DNA of 50,183 bases from Pseudonocardiales bacterium (GCA_019241525.1 JAFAWY010000019.1:1-50183); one strand, 5' to 3'. Positions 9,002 through 18,344 are shown, counted from the stretch's first letter. Notes: generated by a model not told the origin, from the sequence alone. Program-made: numbers and translations.

Positions 9002-9030
9002 TTGTTCCTGCGTTCACAAGCGGCTACCGT
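9002..9030 (+). promoter_or_regulatory. putative rex promoter with Rex operator
   Basis: The sequence TTGTTCCTGCGTTCACAA (9002-9019) matches the Rex operator consensus TTGTGAA-N4-TTCACAA perfectly in its right half and at the outer four bases of its left half. It overlaps a possible -35 (TTGTTC, 9002-9007) that is 17 bp from a possible -10 (TACCGT, 9025-9030). Position and overlap suggest that Rex represses its own operon. The call rests on one site with three mismatches. Confidence 0.5.
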
Positions 9031-9103
9031 GGACGCCTGGCAAGACAGCGGTGCCTCTCGCCCCGACCCGATCCGCCACCGGTGATCTGAAAGGAAGCCA
9101 CGC

Positions 9104-9829
9104 GTGACGGTGCACCAGCACGGCCGGTACAGCACGCCGGTTGAGGACCTGCCTTCTCGGGCCGTACCCGAAGCGGCGGTCGGTCGTCTCGCGATCTACC
9201 TGCGGGTACTCACCTCGATGATCGAGCAGGGTGTCACCACGATGTCCAGCGAGGAGCTCGCCGGTGCAGCCGGGGTGAACTCGGCGACATTGCGCAAGGA
9301 TCTGTCCTATGTGGGCTCCTACGGCACCCGTGGGGTGGGCTATGACACCGCGAAGTTGGTGGAACATATCGAGCAGCTGCTCGGACTGACCCGCCACCAC
9401 AGCGTCGCGGTGGTCGGGATCGGCAATCTGGGCCATGCACTGGCCAACTACGGCGGGTTCCCGGACCGGGGTTTCCCGGTTACTGCGTTATTCGACGTCG
9501 ATGAGGATCTGGTAGGCATCCCGGTTGGTGGGCTGCCTGTCGACCACGTCAACACCATTCCGGAGGTATGCGCGGAGCGGGAGGTGACCATCGGGGTGAT
9601 CTGCACCCCGGCGAGCGCCGCCCAAATCGTCTGTGACTTGCTGGTGGCCGGCGGCGTCCGGTGCATCCTTAACTTCGCTCCGGTGATGTTGCAGGTACCT
9701 AGTGATGTCGAGGTACGCCGGGTAGATCTTGCGGTGGAGTTGCAGATCCTGTCGTTTTATCAAGCACGCCGATCGCCAGGCCCGCGAGCGGGCGCCGCGC
9801 CGGTCGATCCTGTTGCGGTGATCCGATGA
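9104..9829 (+). CDS. rex: redox-sensing transcriptional repressor Rex
   Basis: A 241-residue homologue of the NADH/NAD-sensing repressor. It has an N-terminal winged helix ([20 protein letters not shown], then [24 protein letters not shown]), the characteristic [11 protein letters not shown] turn, and a C-terminal Rossmann domain with [14 protein letters not shown] around residue 103. The GTG start at 9104 follows AAGGAAG. Rex represses respiratory and fermentation genes when NADH is high. Its stop overlaps the hemA start by 4 bp (ATGA), so rex and hemA are translationally coupled, and Rex probably controls haem synthesis by controlling its own operon. Rex is absent from Mycobacterium, so this is a clear difference from that locus. 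Confidence 0.95.
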   Translation: MTVHQHGRYSTPVEDLPSRAVPEAAVGRLAIYLRVLTSMIEQGVTTMSSEELAGAAGVNSATLRKDLSYVGSYGTRGVGYDTAKLVEHIEQLLGLTRHHSVAVVGIGNLGHALANYGGFPDRGFPVTALFDVDEDLVGIPVGGLPVDHVNTIPEVCAEREVTIGVICTPASAAQIVCDLLVAGGVRCILNFAPVMLQVPSDVEVRRVDLAVELQILSFYQARRSPGPRAGAAPVDPVAVIR

Positions 9830-11181
9830 GCCTGCTGGTCGTCGGATTATCCCACCGCAGTGCGCCGGTCGACGTATTGGAGCGGGTCGCGGTGTCCGCA
9901 GCGGACGCCGGCAAGGTGCTGAGTCAACTGCTGGAACGCGAGCACGTCGCGGAAGCGTTGCTGCTGTCCACCTGTAACCGCGTCGAAGTCTATGCGGTGG
10001 TGACCGCCTTCCACGGTGGGCTGGCCGACATTACTGACGTACTGGCGGGCCAATCCGCGGTTGCGCTGGACGAGCTGTCTGATCACCTGTACGTGCACTA
10101 CGCGGCGGCCGGTGTGGAGCACTTGTTCTCGGTGGCCGCAGGGCTTGATTCCATGGTGGTCGGCGAGCCACAGATCCTCGGCCAACTGCGCAGCGCCTAT
10201 GCCGGGGCGGAACAGGCGGGCAGCGTCGGCCGGGCGTTGCACGAGGTGGTGCAGCAGGCGCTGCGGGCCGGCAAGCGGGTGCATGCCGAGGCCGGCATCG
10301 ATGCTGCCGGTGCATCGGTGGTCTCCGCTGCGCTGGCCGCGGTAGCGGCCGAGTTGGCCGCGGCCGGTGGGGGAGGGCTGACCGGTCGACGGGTGCTGGT
10401 GCTCGGCGCCGGCTCCGTAGGCGGTCTGGCTGCCGCTGCCCTGCGCCGGGCCGCGGTGGCCGAAATCGTGCTGGCCAACCGTACCGAGGCGAGCGCGCAG
10501 CGGCTGGCCGCGCTGTGTGAAGCCGACGGAACCCCGGCCCGGGCGGTGGGATTGCACGAAGTGACCGGTCTGCTGGCCGAGGTCGATGTGGTGATGTGCT
10601 GCACCGGTGCCACCGGTGCAGTGCTCGGTGTCGACCAGATCGCCAGCGTCGCGGGTAGTCGCCGCAACCCGCTGGTGGTGTGTGATCTGGGACTGCCTCG
10701 CAACGTCGAGCCTGGGGTAGGGCAGGTGCCCGGTATCACCTTGCTGGATCTCAGCACGGTGGCAGAGCGGCTCGAGCATGAGGGGTCTGGATCAAGTGCG
10801 GTCCGCACCGCGCACGAGCTGATTGCCCAGGAGGTGCGCGATTACCTGGCGGCCCAGCGGGCCGCCGAGGTCACGCCGACGGTTGCCGCGTTGCGCAAGC
10901 GAGCCGCTGAGGTGGTGGACGCGGAACTGCTGCGGCTGGCGGGCCGGTTGCCAGACCTCGATGCTGCGGTACGCGATGAACTGTCCCGGACTGTGCATCG
11001 CGTGGTGGACAAGCTGCTGCACGCCCCCACGGTTCGAGTTAAGCAGCTCGCCGAGGCCGGTGGCGGTGAGGCTTACGCCGCCGCCCTGCGCGAGCTGTTC
11101 GAGCTCGATCCGCAGGCCGCAGCCGCGATCGCGGCGCCGATCCGCCCGGCCTCAGGCGGCGAGCCGTCCGGGAGCCCGTGA
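9826..11181 (+). CDS. hemA: glutamyl-tRNA reductase
   Basis: Reduces glutamyl-tRNA to glutamate-1-semialdehyde with NADPH, the first step of C5-pathway haem synthesis. At 451 aa it is full length for actinobacteria. The N-terminal catalytic domain carries [12 protein letters not shown] with the nucleophilic Cys50. The NADP-binding domain has [20 protein letters not shown] (from about 186), and the C-terminal dimerisation helices are present. The start overlaps the rex stop (ATGA at 9826-9829). The stop overlaps an ATG at 11181, where hemC normally begins, but hemC itself is not there. Confidence 0.96.
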   Translation: MSLLVVGLSHRSAPVDVLERVAVSAADAGKVLSQLLEREHVAEALLLSTCNRVEVYAVVTAFHGGLADITDVLAGQSAVALDELSDHLYVHYAAAGVEHLFSVAAGLDSMVVGEPQILGQLRSAYAGAEQAGSVGRALHEVVQQALRAGKRVHAEAGIDAAGASVVSAALAAVAAELAAAGGGGLTGRRVLVLGAGSVGGLAAAALRRAAVAEIVLANRTEASAQRLAALCEADGTPARAVGLHEVTGLLAEVDVVMCCTGATGAVLGVDQIASVAGSRRNPLVVCDLGLPRNVEPGVGQVPGITLLDLSTVAERLEHEGSGSSAVRTAHELIAQEVRDYLAAQRAAEVTPTVAALRKRAAEVVDAELLRLAGRLPDLDAAVRDELSRTVHRVVDKLLHAPTVRVKQLAEAGGGEAYAAALRELFELDPQAAAAIAAPIRPASGGEPSGSP

Positions 11182-11351
11182 TGACCGTGCTGCATTGCTC
11201 CGCTGGGTCTTATTCCGTTGGGCCCCATTTCTGTGGAGAGCTGACCGATGCCGGAAATCTCGGCCGCGTAATTGCGGCCGAGTTGGGAGGATCTGGCTGC
11301 GGCGCGCTGGGTGATCGACCCAGCGCTGCGCGACCAGGTCCGACGGCCTGA
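11181..11351 (+). pseudogene. short ORF in the place of hemC, possible deletion remnant
   Basis: An ORF of 56 residues starts with ATGA overlapping the hemA stop, the junction expected for hemC (hydroxymethylbilane synthase), and ends 19 bp before hemD. HemC normally needs about 310 residues. Residues 20-38 (ELTDAGNLGRVIAAELGGS) loosely resemble the C-terminal helix region of HemC proteins (…LGR-AAEL-GA…); nothing resembles its N-terminus or cofactor-binding Cys loop. The simplest reading is an internal deletion that left the first codons and the tail, with further drift. The resemblance is weak and the ORF might be non-coding. Confidence 0.45.
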
Positions 11352-11370
11352 GTGGGAAACGAGTAGGTAA

Positions 11371-12900
11371 ATGAGCGTTGTCAGCAAGACCACCGGACGG
11401 ATCGCCTTCGTCGGTGCCGGTCCCGGTGATGCCGGATTGCTCACCGTGCGGGCGCAGCATCTGCTGAGCTGTGCCGAGCTGCTGGTGACCGACCCAGATG
11501 TGCCCGCCGACGTGTACGCCAGGGCGGCCACGGACGCCGAAGTCCGGCCCGCGGTAGGGGAACCCACCGAGGTGGCCAAGGAACTGATCGCCGAGGCCAA
11601 GAACGGGCAAGTCGTGGTGCGGCTGGTTTCCGGAGATCCGCTCACCGCCGACGCCGTCGTTGCCGAGACACACGCCGTTGCCCGCAGCGCGGTGCCCTTT
11701 GAGGTGGTGCCCGGAGTGCCCGCAGCTACCGCGGTACCGGCCTTCGCCGGAGTCCCGCTGGGATCGAGACACACCGAAGCTGACGTCCGCGCGGGCGTCG
11801 ACTGGGCGGCGCTGGCGGCGGTACCGGGCCCGCTGGTGCTGCACGCCACCGCGTCACACCTGGCAGAGACCGCTGCGGCGCTGATCGAACACGGGGTGGC
11901 GCCGCAGACCCCGGTAGCGATCACCGCCGCGGGCACCATGCCGACCCAACACACGGTCGAGACCACGCTGGCGTCACTGTCCGGTGAACTCGGCGAGCTT
12001 GCCGGGCCGCTGGTGGTGACTGTCGGCGAGGTGGTCGGGCAACGGACGAAGCTGTCCTGGTGGGAGTCTCGCGCGCTGTATGGCTGGAAGGTCCTCGTGC
12101 CCCGCACCAAGGAGCAGGCCGGGGCGATGAGCGAGCGCCTCGCGGTGCACGGGGCGGTGCCGGTGGAGGTCCCGACGATCTCTGTTGAGCCGCCGCGGTC
12201 CCCGGCACAGATGGAGCGGGCAGTCAAGGGACTGGTGGACGGCCGTTACCAGTGGGTGGTGTTCACCTCCACCAACGCGGTGCGCGCGGTATGGGACAAG
12301 TTCGCCGAGTTCGGGCTGGACGCTCGCGCCTTCGCCGGCGTGAAGATCGCCTGCGTGGGTGAGGCCACCGCGGAGCGGGTGCGCTCGATGGGTATCGTGC
12401 CGGAGCTGGTGCCCTCGGGCGAACAGTCCTCCGAAGGGCTGCTGGCCGACTTCCCGCCGTTCGACGATGTCCTCGACCCGGTGGACCGGGTGCTGCTACC
12501 GCGCGCGGACATTGCCACCGAGACGCTGGCCGCCGGGTTGCGCGACCGCGGCTGGGAGATCGACGACGTGACGGCCTACCGGACGGTGCGGGCCGCGCCG
12601 CCGCCGGCCGAGACCCGTGAGATGATCAAGACGGGTGGCTTCGACGCGGTGTGCTTCACCTCCTCGTCTACGGTGCGCAATCTGGTGGGTATCGCCGGCA
12701 AGCCGCATGCCCGCACGATCGTCGCCTGCATCGGCCCGGCCACCGCGGAGACCGCCGTCGAGTTCGGCCTCCGGGTTGACGTCCAACCCGAGGTTGCCCA
12801 CGTCGGCTTCTTGGTTGACGCTCTAGCCGCCCACGCCGCCCAACTGCGTGCCGCCGGCGCACTGCCCCCGCCCCGTAAAGCCAAAACCCGGCGCCGCTAG
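11371..12900 (+). CDS. hemD: fused SUMT-like domain / uroporphyrinogen-III synthase
   Basis: A 509-residue fusion typical of actinobacterial hemD. Residues ~8-245 are a tetrapyrrole methyltransferase-like domain ([48 protein letters not shown]), and residues ~255-500 are uroporphyrinogen-III synthase ([62 protein letters not shown]). The second domain closes hydroxymethylbilane to uroporphyrinogen III, and the first may be only partly active. It lies 189 bp after hemA, where hemC should be. Its substrate is the HemC product, so an intact hemC is expected elsewhere or haem synthesis would fail. Confidence 0.93.
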   Translation: MSVVSKTTGRIAFVGAGPGDAGLLTVRAQHLLSCAELLVTDPDVPADVYARAATDAEVRPAVGEPTEVAKELIAEAKNGQVVVRLVSGDPLTADAVVAETHAVARSAVPFEVVPGVPAATAVPAFAGVPLGSRHTEADVRAGVDWAALAAVPGPLVLHATASHLAETAAALIEHGVAPQTPVAITAAGTMPTQHTVETTLASLSGELGELAGPLVVTVGEVVGQRTKLSWWESRALYGWKVLVPRTKEQAGAMSERLAVHGAVPVEVPTISVEPPRSPAQMERAVKGLVDGRYQWVVFTSTNAVRAVWDKFAEFGLDARAFAGVKIACVGEATAERVRSMGIVPELVPSGEQSSEGLLADFPPFDDVLDPVDRVLLPRADIATETLAAGLRDRGWEIDDVTAYRTVRAAPPPAETREMIKTGGFDAVCFTSSSTVRNLVGIAGKPHARTIVACIGPATAETAVEFGLRVDVQPEVAHVGFLVDALAAHAAQLRAAGALPPPRKAKTRRR

Positions 12901-12920
12901 CCCGTCCCTACTCTCTTCTC

Positions 12921-12986
12921 CTGCAGTCTGGGTGCAGAGTGGGGTTATTCGAGGCCTCAAACCAGCAGTCTGCATCCAGACTGCAG
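12921..12986. repeat. 18-bp-arm inverted repeat between hemD and hemB
   Basis: CTGCAGTCTGGGTGCAGA (12921-12938) pairs with TCTGCATCCAGACTGCAG (12969-12986) with one G-T mismatch, around a 30-nt loop. It lies 20 bp after the hemD stop and 33 bp before the hemB start. It could be a terminator, an attenuator or an operator. No T-run follows, so a simple intrinsic terminator is not obvious. Confidence 0.75.
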
Positions 12987-13019
12987 TCGGTCCGGAGGAC
13001 AGCGTCGGAAGGAACTGTG

Positions 13020-13991
13020 ATGTACCCGAGCAGCCGGCCGCGGAGGTTGCGGGCGACGGCGGCGATGCGGGGCCTGGTACGGGAGACGGCGGTGGCGTCC
13101 CGCCAGCTGGTGCTGCCGGTGTTCGTCAAGGAAGGTGCCACTGAGCCGGTGCCGATCCCGTCCATGCCGGGCGTGGTGCAGCACACCCGGGACTCGCTGC
13201 GCAAGGCCGCAGTTGACGCGGTCGCCGCGGGGCTGGGTGGGATCATGCTGTTCGGGGTGCCGGCCAACCGGGACGCCACCGGCTCCGGCGGCATCGATCC
13301 GGAGGGAGTGCTCAACACTGCCTTGCGTGACGTGCGCGCCGAGGTCGGCGACGACATCGTCATTATGGCGGATACCTGCCTGGACGAATTCACCGATCAT
13401 GGGCACTGTGGCGTGCTGGACGGGGCAGGCCGGGTGGACAATGACGCCACGCTGGCGCTGTATGCACAGATGGCTGTCGCGCAGGTGCAGGCCGGCGCGC
13501 ATGTGGTTGGTCCCAGCGGCATGATGGACGGCCAGGTCGGAGCCATCCGGACTGCACTGGACGACGCCGGCTACCCCGACGCAGGGATCTTGGCCTACAG
13601 CGCCAAGTACGCCTCGGCGTTTTACGGGCCGTTCCGGGATGCCGTGGAATCCGCCCTGCTGGGAGACCGCCTGGCATACCAGCAGGACCCGGCCAACGCT
13701 CGGGAGGCGTTGCGGGAAGTGGCGCTGGATCTCGCTGAGGGCGCCGACATCGTGATGGTCAAGCCGGCGCTGTCCTATCTTGATGTCGTGCGTGCGGTAG
13801 CCGAGGTCTCCGACGTCCCGGTGGCTGCGTACCAGGTTTCTGGCGAATACTCGATGGTCGAGGCAGCAGTCGCCTGTGGTTGGCTGGATCGGCGGCGCGC
13901 CGTCCTGGAGACACTGACGTCGATCTGCCGAGCCGGTGCCGACCTGGTACTGACGTACTGGGCCGTGCAGGCCGCGACCTGGTTGCGTTGA
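13020..13991 (+). CDS. hemB: delta-aminolevulinic acid dehydratase (porphobilinogen synthase)
   Basis: Condenses two 5-aminolevulinate molecules to porphobilinogen. The protein has 323 aa and its ATG at 13020 is preceded by GGAAGGA. The metal-site loop reads [18 protein letters not shown], the Cys/Asp variant usual in actinobacteria instead of the three-Cys zinc site. The active-site lysines lie in [15 protein letters not shown] and [10 protein letters not shown]. The frame stays open upstream to 12939 through the inverted repeat, but that part is not protein-like. It is third in the hem cluster after hemA and hemD. Confidence 0.95.
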   Translation: MYPSSRPRRLRATAAMRGLVRETAVASRQLVLPVFVKEGATEPVPIPSMPGVVQHTRDSLRKAAVDAVAAGLGGIMLFGVPANRDATGSGGIDPEGVLNTALRDVRAEVGDDIVIMADTCLDEFTDHGHCGVLDGAGRVDNDATLALYAQMAVAQVQAGAHVVGPSGMMDGQVGAIRTALDDAGYPDAGILAYSAKYASAFYGPFRDAVESALLGDRLAYQQDPANAREALREVALDLAEGADIVMVKPALSYLDVVRAVAEVSDVPVAAYQVSGEYSMVEAAVACGWLDRRRAVLETLTSICRAGADLVLTYWAVQAATWLR

Positions 13992-14022
13992 CCGACTACC
14001 GACCCGACTACTGGGACGTAGC

Positions 14023-14511
14023 ATGACAATGATCCAGCCGAGCCAGCCGTCCTCGAACGCGCCAGCTCGAGGTCCGCGGCCAAGCAGTGTGGACATCTCC
14101 TTCTGGCTCTGGATCACCTACCTGAGTATCGGCGCGATCAACTCCGTGATCGGGTTCGTCCAGCGCGACCGCAACCGTGCCGATGCGCTCAACGCGGTGA
14201 TGGCCCAGTACCCGACTATGGATCGCTCGATGATCGAAACTGTGGCGACCATGGTTGTGGTGGGGGTGGTCGTGCTCGGGCTGTTGTTCGTCGCGGCCTG
14301 CGTCAGCTTCGCGTTACTCACCCGCGCGGGGCGCAACTGGGCCCGGGTGCTGCTCACCGTGGTTGGCAGTATGAGCGTGCTGTTCCTGATCGGCCCGGTA
14401 GTCACCCCGCTGCAAGCCCTCTTCCAGATCTCCCTGCTCGCTGCGGCGATCGTGATGATGTACCAGCGGTCGGCGAACGACTGGTTCCGCCCCCGACGTC
14501 CCGCTGTGTGA
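14023..14511 (+). CDS. small membrane protein, unknown function
   Basis: A 162-residue protein with a polar Pro/Ser-rich N-terminus (about 30 residues) and about four hydrophobic segments: FWLWITYLSIGAINSVIGFV, then VATMVVVGVVVLGLLFVAAC, then VLLTVVGSMSVLFLIGP, then LFQISLLAAAIVMMYQ. It ends NDWFRPRR. This pattern, and the distance to hemB, match the uncharacterised membrane protein found after hemB in mycobacteria. No catalytic motif is visible. It is on the same strand as hemB, 31 bp downstream, and so likely co-transcribed. Confidence 0.75.
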   Translation: MTMIQPSQPSSNAPARGPRPSSVDISFWLWITYLSIGAINSVIGFVQRDRNRADALNAVMAQYPTMDRSMIETVATMVVVGVVVLGLLFVAACVSFALLTRAGRNWARVLLTVVGSMSVLFLIGPVVTPLQALFQISLLAAAIVMMYQRSANDWFRPRRPAV

Positions 14512-14599
14512 CCGCTGCTGATCATGGCCTCCAAGGTGTTGGCGATCATCGATAGTCCCCGCTGACTACCCGCCGGCAGCGTCATGGCAGGGTTCGGCT

Positions 14600-14866
14600 G
14601 TGGAACTAGTCACGCCGTCACGCCGTCACGCTCTGCCCGCCACGGTGGTCGTGGCCGAGGTGGTGGCAGCGCTGTTGCTCGTGGGACTGGCATGGTGGTG
14701 CTGGCATCGTGGCGTGATCGTGACGGTGCGACGCGGTGTCGCGATGAATCGCATCGAGGGCCGCTGGTGGGCGCTGGCCACAGGAGAGGTCACGCTCGCC
14801 GGGTTAGTCCTGCTGGACGCCGCTCGGCGGGTGATAGCTGAGTCATCACCACAGCACGGTGGGTAA
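14600..14866 (+). CDS. small two-segment membrane protein, unknown function
   Basis: An 88-residue protein from the GTG at 14600. It has two hydrophobic segments ([22 protein letters not shown] and [20 protein letters not shown]) separated by a basic stretch with MNRIEGRWW. Mycobacteria have a similar short membrane protein between hemB and hemL. Its end overlaps the longest possible hemL start by 8 bp. The function is unknown. A competing frame from 14584 is rich in Arg and Gly with no family features and is rejected. Confidence 0.65.
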   Translation: MELVTPSRRHALPATVVVAEVVAALLLVGLAWWCWHRGVIVTVRRGVAMNRIEGRWWALATGEVTLAGLVLLDAARRVIAESSPQHGG

Positions 14867-16196
14867 CGGAGAGGATGGACGCGCAACAGACGTGATCGCC
14901 ACCGAGTCAGCTCGGCTTTTCGACCGGGCCAGTGCCGTGATTCCCGGTGGGGTGAACTCCCCGGTCCGGGCCTTTCGCGCGGTCGGCGGGACACCGCGGT
15001 TCATGGTTCGCGCAGCGGGTGCCTACCTGTGGGATGCCGACGGCAACCGCTACGTCGATCTGGTGTCGTCGTGGGGACCGATGATCCTGGGCCACGCGCA
15101 CCCCGCGGTGGTGGACGCCGTGCGCGCGGCGGCGGGCCAGGGCCTGTCGTTCGGCACCCCCACTGCTGGGGAGATCGAGCTTGCCGAGGAAATCGTGCGC
15201 CGGGTGGAGCCGGTTGAGCAGGTGCGCCTGGTCAACTCGGGCACGGAGGCGACGATGAGCGCGATCCGGCTCGCCCGCGGCATCACCGGTCGCTCGGTGG
15301 TGGTGAAGTTCGCCGGGCACTACCACGGGCATGTCGATGCGCTGCTGGTCGCTGCCGGTTCCGGGGTGGCGACTTTCGGGTTGCCCAGTAGCCCGGGGGT
15401 CACCGGAGCGCAAGCAGCGGACACGGTCGTGCTGGCTTACAACGATGTGGCGGCTCTGGACGCGTTGTTCGCCGCCCGGGGTTCCGAGATCGCGGCTGTC
15501 ATCGCCGAGGCGGCCGCTGGAAACATGGGTGCGGTGCCGCCCGACCCGGGTTTCAACGCCGCGCTGCGCCAGCTGTGCCACGCGCATGGCGCGTTGCTGA
15601 TCCTGGATGAGGTGATGACCGGGTTCCGGGTCTCGCCCGCCGGCTGGTTCGGGCTCGAGCAGGTGCCGGCGGATCTGTACACGTTCGGCAAGGTGATGTC
15701 CGGGGGGCTGCCCGCAGCTGCGTTCGGGGGTTCTGCGGAGCTGATGGCCTACCTGGCACCGGCCGGGCCGGTGTACCAGGCCGGCACGCTATCCGGCAAT
15801 CCCGTGGCGGTGGCAGCTGGGTTGGCCACGTTGCGCGCCGCAGACAGGGAGGTGTATGCGCGGCTCGATGCTGCGGCCGCGCGGCTGGCGGTGCTGCTGG
15901 ATGAAGCAATGACTGCGGCCGGTGTGCCGTACTGCGTGCAGACGGCAGGCTCTTTGCTCAGCGTGCTGTTCACTGACGGCGGTCCGGTGCGCGACTACGC
16001 CGGTGTGCAGGCCACCCAGACCTGGCGGTTCCCGGCGCTGTTCCACGCCCTGCTGGAGCGTGGTGTCTACGCCCCGCCCAGCGCATTCGAAGCCTGGTTC
16101 GTATCCGCGGCGCTAGACGATGAGGCGTTTGAGGTGATCGCCGCCGCACTGCCGGCCGCAGCTCGGGCTGCTGCCGGCGCAGCGGAACCGGCATGA
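14859..16196 (+). CDS. hemL: glutamate-1-semialdehyde 2,1-aminomutase
   Basis: A PLP enzyme converting glutamate-1-semialdehyde, the HemA product, to 5-aminolevulinate. It is full length at 445 aa, with [11 protein letters not shown] and [19 protein letters not shown] near the substrate pocket, LDEVMTGFR for the cofactor ring Asp, and [17 protein letters not shown] holding the Schiff-base lysine. The start is either GTG 14859 or GTG 14892 ([10 protein letters not shown]); the later one lies nearer to conserved sequence and has GGAGAGG upstream. The stop overlaps the next start (ATGA). Confidence 0.95.
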   Translation: MGNGEDGRATDVIATESARLFDRASAVIPGGVNSPVRAFRAVGGTPRFMVRAAGAYLWDADGNRYVDLVSSWGPMILGHAHPAVVDAVRAAAGQGLSFGTPTAGEIELAEEIVRRVEPVEQVRLVNSGTEATMSAIRLARGITGRSVVVKFAGHYHGHVDALLVAAGSGVATFGLPSSPGVTGAQAADTVVLAYNDVAALDALFAARGSEIAAVIAEAAAGNMGAVPPDPGFNAALRQLCHAHGALLILDEVMTGFRVSPAGWFGLEQVPADLYTFGKVMSGGLPAAAFGGSAELMAYLAPAGPVYQAGTLSGNPVAVAAGLATLRAADREVYARLDAAAARLAVLLDEAMTAAGVPYCVQTAGSLLSVLFTDGGPVRDYAGVQATQTWRFPALFHALLERGVYAPPSAFEAWFVSAALDDEAFEVIAAALPAAARAAAGAAEPA

Positions 16197-16804
16197 GCCG
16201 CACCGTGGTGCACCTGCTGCGGCATGGCGAGGTGCACAACCCCGAGCGGATCCTCTACGGGCGCCTACCCGGTTTTCGGTTGTCCGAACGCGGTCTGCGT
16301 CAGGCCGAGCAGGTCGCTGAGTACCTGCGCAACTACGACATCGTGTACGTGGCAGCCTCGCCCCTGCTGCGTGCTCAGCAGACGGCGGCTCCGATCGCGG
16401 CGATGCACGGCTTGGACGTCGTCACCGACGAGGGGCTGATCGAAGCGGGCAATGTTTTCGAGGGCAGGCGGGTGTCGGTCGGCGACGGGGCGCTGCGCGA
16501 TCCGCGGTCATGGCCCAAACTGCGCAACCCGTTCCGGCCCTCCTGGGGCGAGCCGTACCGGGACATCGCGGATCGGATGCTGGCCGCCGTCCACCGGGCC
16601 CGGCGGCATGCTGCCGGGCATGAGGCGTTGTGTGTCTCGCATCAGCTGCCGATCTGGACCTTGCGCCGGCATTTGGATCAGCGGCGGCTGTGGCACGACC
16701 CGCGACGCAGGCAGTGCTCCCTGGCATCGTTGACCAGCCTGGTGTTCGCCGGTGATGCCCTGGTGGAGGTGGTCTATTGCGAGCCCACAGTGAGCGGCGT
16801 GTGA
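16193..16804 (+). CDS. histidine phosphatase (phosphoglycerate mutase) family protein
   Basis: A 203-residue member of the histidine phosphatase superfamily. It has the RHG motif ([17 protein letters not shown]), [16 protein letters not shown] for the second Arg, and [15 protein letters not shown] with the second catalytic His. It matches the PGM-like gene that follows hemL in mycobacteria (Rv0525). Its real substrate is unknown, and true phosphoglycerate mutase activity is unlikely from length and context. It overlaps hemL by 4 bp and the next gene by 4 bp, so it forms a tightly coupled run leading into cytochrome c maturation. Confidence 0.88.
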   Translation: MSRTVVHLLRHGEVHNPERILYGRLPGFRLSERGLRQAEQVAEYLRNYDIVYVAASPLLRAQQTAAPIAAMHGLDVVTDEGLIEAGNVFEGRRVSVGDGALRDPRSWPKLRNPFRPSWGEPYRDIADRMLAAVHRARRHAAGHEALCVSHQLPIWTLRRHLDQRRLWHDPRRRQCSLASLTSLVFAGDALVEVVYCEPTVSGV

Positions 16805-17388
16805 GATACCTGCTGCGGGCTGTCGCGATGACCATTGCGGTCGCCGTGCTGTCAGCCGGCTGTGCCACCGGCCCCGACGCAGTGGCGCGTGGTGGCACCT
16901 TCGAATTCGTCTCCCCGGGTGGCAAGACCGACATCTTCTACGATCCACCGGCCAGCCGGGGCACGGTGGGCGAGTTGTCGGGGGACAGCCTGACCCAGCC
17001 CGGGACGACGGTGTCGCTGGCGAACTACCCCAACCAGGTGGTGGTACTCAATATCTGGGGTTCGTGGTGCGGTCCGTGTCGGGCCGAGGCCGCCGAGCTG
17101 GTTCGGGTGGCGGGTACGACGGCGGGTCAAGGCGTGCAGTTCCTCGGTATCGACGTGCGGGATAGCCGGGAGGCCGGGGCGGATTTCTCCCGCGACTTCG
17201 GCCTGACCTACCCGTCCATCTTCGATCCCCCGGGTAGGACGCTGTTTGCGCTGGCCGGCTTGCCGCGTTCGGTGGTGCCGTTGACCATCGTGCTGGACCG
17301 TCACCACCGGGTCGCCGCACTCTTCCTGCATGCCATGCACGCCCAGGACCTCCAACCGGTAGTGCAGCGCATCGCCGCAGAGCGCTAA
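16801..17388 (+). CDS. TlpA/ResA-like thiol-disulfide oxidoreductase lipoprotein
   Basis: 195 residues from GTG 16801, which overlaps the previous stop (GTGA). It has a signal peptide with lipobox LSAGC (Cys at about 20) and a thioredoxin fold with VVVLNIWGSWCGPCRAEAAEL holding the WCGPC active site. FLGIDVRDSREAGADF and LPRSVVPLTIVLD supply the later strands and the cis-proline region. The protein would be lipid-anchored outside and keep apocytochrome c cysteines reduced, receiving electrons from CcdA, the next gene. This is the order seen in mycobacteria (Rv0526-ccdA-resB-ccsA). The 22-bp repeat array follows its stop. Confidence 0.9.
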   Translation: MRYLLRAVAMTIAVAVLSAGCATGPDAVARGGTFEFVSPGGKTDIFYDPPASRGTVGELSGDSLTQPGTTVSLANYPNQVVVLNIWGSWCGPCRAEAAELVRVAGTTAGQGVQFLGIDVRDSREAGADFSRDFGLTYPSIFDPPGRTLFALAGLPRSVVPLTIVLDRHHRVAALFLHAMHAQDLQPVVQRIAAER

Positions 17389-17411
17389 TCCGTTCTCGCC
17401 CCCTCCCTGGC

Positions 17412-17479
17412 GTGTCGGGCCCTCGCGTCGCGCGTGTCGCGCTCCCGTGCACCGTGTGTCCGGCCCTCAGGTACACCGC
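17412..17479 (+). repeat. 22-bp tandem repeat array, copy B, after the tlpA-like gene
   Basis: Units lie at 17412-17433, 17434-17455 and 17456-17479 (22, 22 and 24 bp). Each starts GTGTC, and the second carries the full GTGTCGCGC...GTGCAC pattern. The array starts 23 bp after the stop codon of the TlpA-like gene, behind a C/T-rich stretch, in the sense orientation, like copies A and C. Confidence 0.8.
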
Positions 17480-17547
17480 ATTCCCGGACCAGCCACGCCC
17501 AACCGCGTCTGGGGTTGATAGCCGTGGAGAGCGCCTCTAGCAGGGGT

Positions 17548-17588
17548 TGGCGGTACTTGAAGAGCTACCGACGCCTAGGCTGGGCGGC
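17548..17588 (+). promoter_or_regulatory. ccdA leaderless promoter with shared upstream motif
   Basis: The motif TTGGCGGTACTTGAAGAGC followed by TACC (17547-17569) lies just upstream of an actinobacterial -10, TAGGCT (17576-17581). The GTG start at 17589 is 7 nt after the -10, so the transcript should be leaderless. The same motif (TTGGCGGTACTTGAGGAGC then CACC) precedes the -10 of menH at 37413-37445, and an inverted copy lies at 36580-36602. Confidence 0.7.
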
Positions 17589-18344
17589 GTGGGGCTCACG
17601 GGGGTCACCGTGTCGGGACCGCTGCTGCTGGCGACCGCGCTGGCGGTACTGGCTGGCGCGGTGAGTTTCGCCTCACCGTGCGTGGTCCCGCTGGTGCCCG
17701 GATATTTGGCCTACCTCACCGGGCTGGTCGGCGCTGAGGGCCAAGGGCCCCACCGGGGCCGGGTGGTCGGGGCGGTGGCCCTGTTCGTGCTCGGCTTCTC
17801 GGCGGTGTTCATCGCCAGCGTCGTGACAGTACTGGGCATCGCTGATCGGCTCGCCGTCAACCAAATTGTTTTGCAGCGGGTCGGCGGCGTGATCACCATT
17901 GCGATGGGACTGGTGTTCGTCGGCCTCATCCCGTCACTGCAGCGTGAGCTGCGTATCCATCCCCACCCGGGGCTGGGCCCCCGGCACGTGCTGGGTGCCC
18001 CCGTACTGGGCGCGGTCTTCGGACTGGGCTGGACGCCATGCCTCGGACCGACCCTCGCCGGGGTGGTCGCGCTGGCCGTGGGCACTCCCGGTGGTGGGCT
18101 GGCGCGTGGGGTGCTGCTGGTCATCGCCTACTGCCTGGGCTTGGGCATCCCTTTTCTGCTCTTGGCCTGGGGAGCCGGGCGCGTCGTACAGGCAGTGGCA
18201 TGGTTACGCGCGCATGTGCGCGGGGTACAGCTGGCGGGCGGTGCGCTACTCGTCGTCGTGGGCCTGCTGCTGGTCACTGGGTTGTGGGCAGAGCTCATTG
18301 CGATCCTCCGTGGGCCGGTTGCCGGATTCGAGACACCGCTTTAG
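17589..18344 (+). CDS. ccdA: cytochrome c biogenesis protein CcdA
   Basis: A 251-residue polytopic protein (about six membrane segments) that carries reducing power from cytoplasmic thioredoxin across the membrane to the TlpA/ResA-like protein. VSFASPCVVPLVPGYLAYLTGL holds the first conserved Cys, and GLGWTPCLGPTLAGVVALA holds the second. The leaderless GTG at 17589, placed 7 nt after TAGGCT, is chosen as the start; a TTG 42 bp upstream would put the promoter inside the gene. Its stop directly abuts the resB start. Confidence 0.93.
   Translation: MGLTGVTVSGPLLLATALAVLAGAVSFASPCVVPLVPGYLAYLTGLVGAEGQGPHRGRVVGAVALFVLGFSAVFIASVVTVLGIADRLAVNQIVLQRVGGVITIAMGLVFVGLIPSLQRELRIHPHPGLGPRHVLGAPVLGAVFGLGWTPCLGPTLAGVVALAVGTPGGGLARGVLLVIAYCLGLGIPFLLLAWGAGRVVQAVAWLRAHVRGVQLAGGALLVVVGLLLVTGLWAELIAILRGPVAGFETPL

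Noticed and set aside
13020-13991. hemB metal site as a fusion or damage because a Cys is missing
   Set aside because: The Cys/Asp pattern is normal for actinobacterial HemB, so this is not an anomaly.
17547-17588. A TTG start for ccdA at 17547
   Set aside because: It would place the motif and -10 within the gene, and the added 14 residues are not conserved; the leaderless GTG at 17589 fits better.
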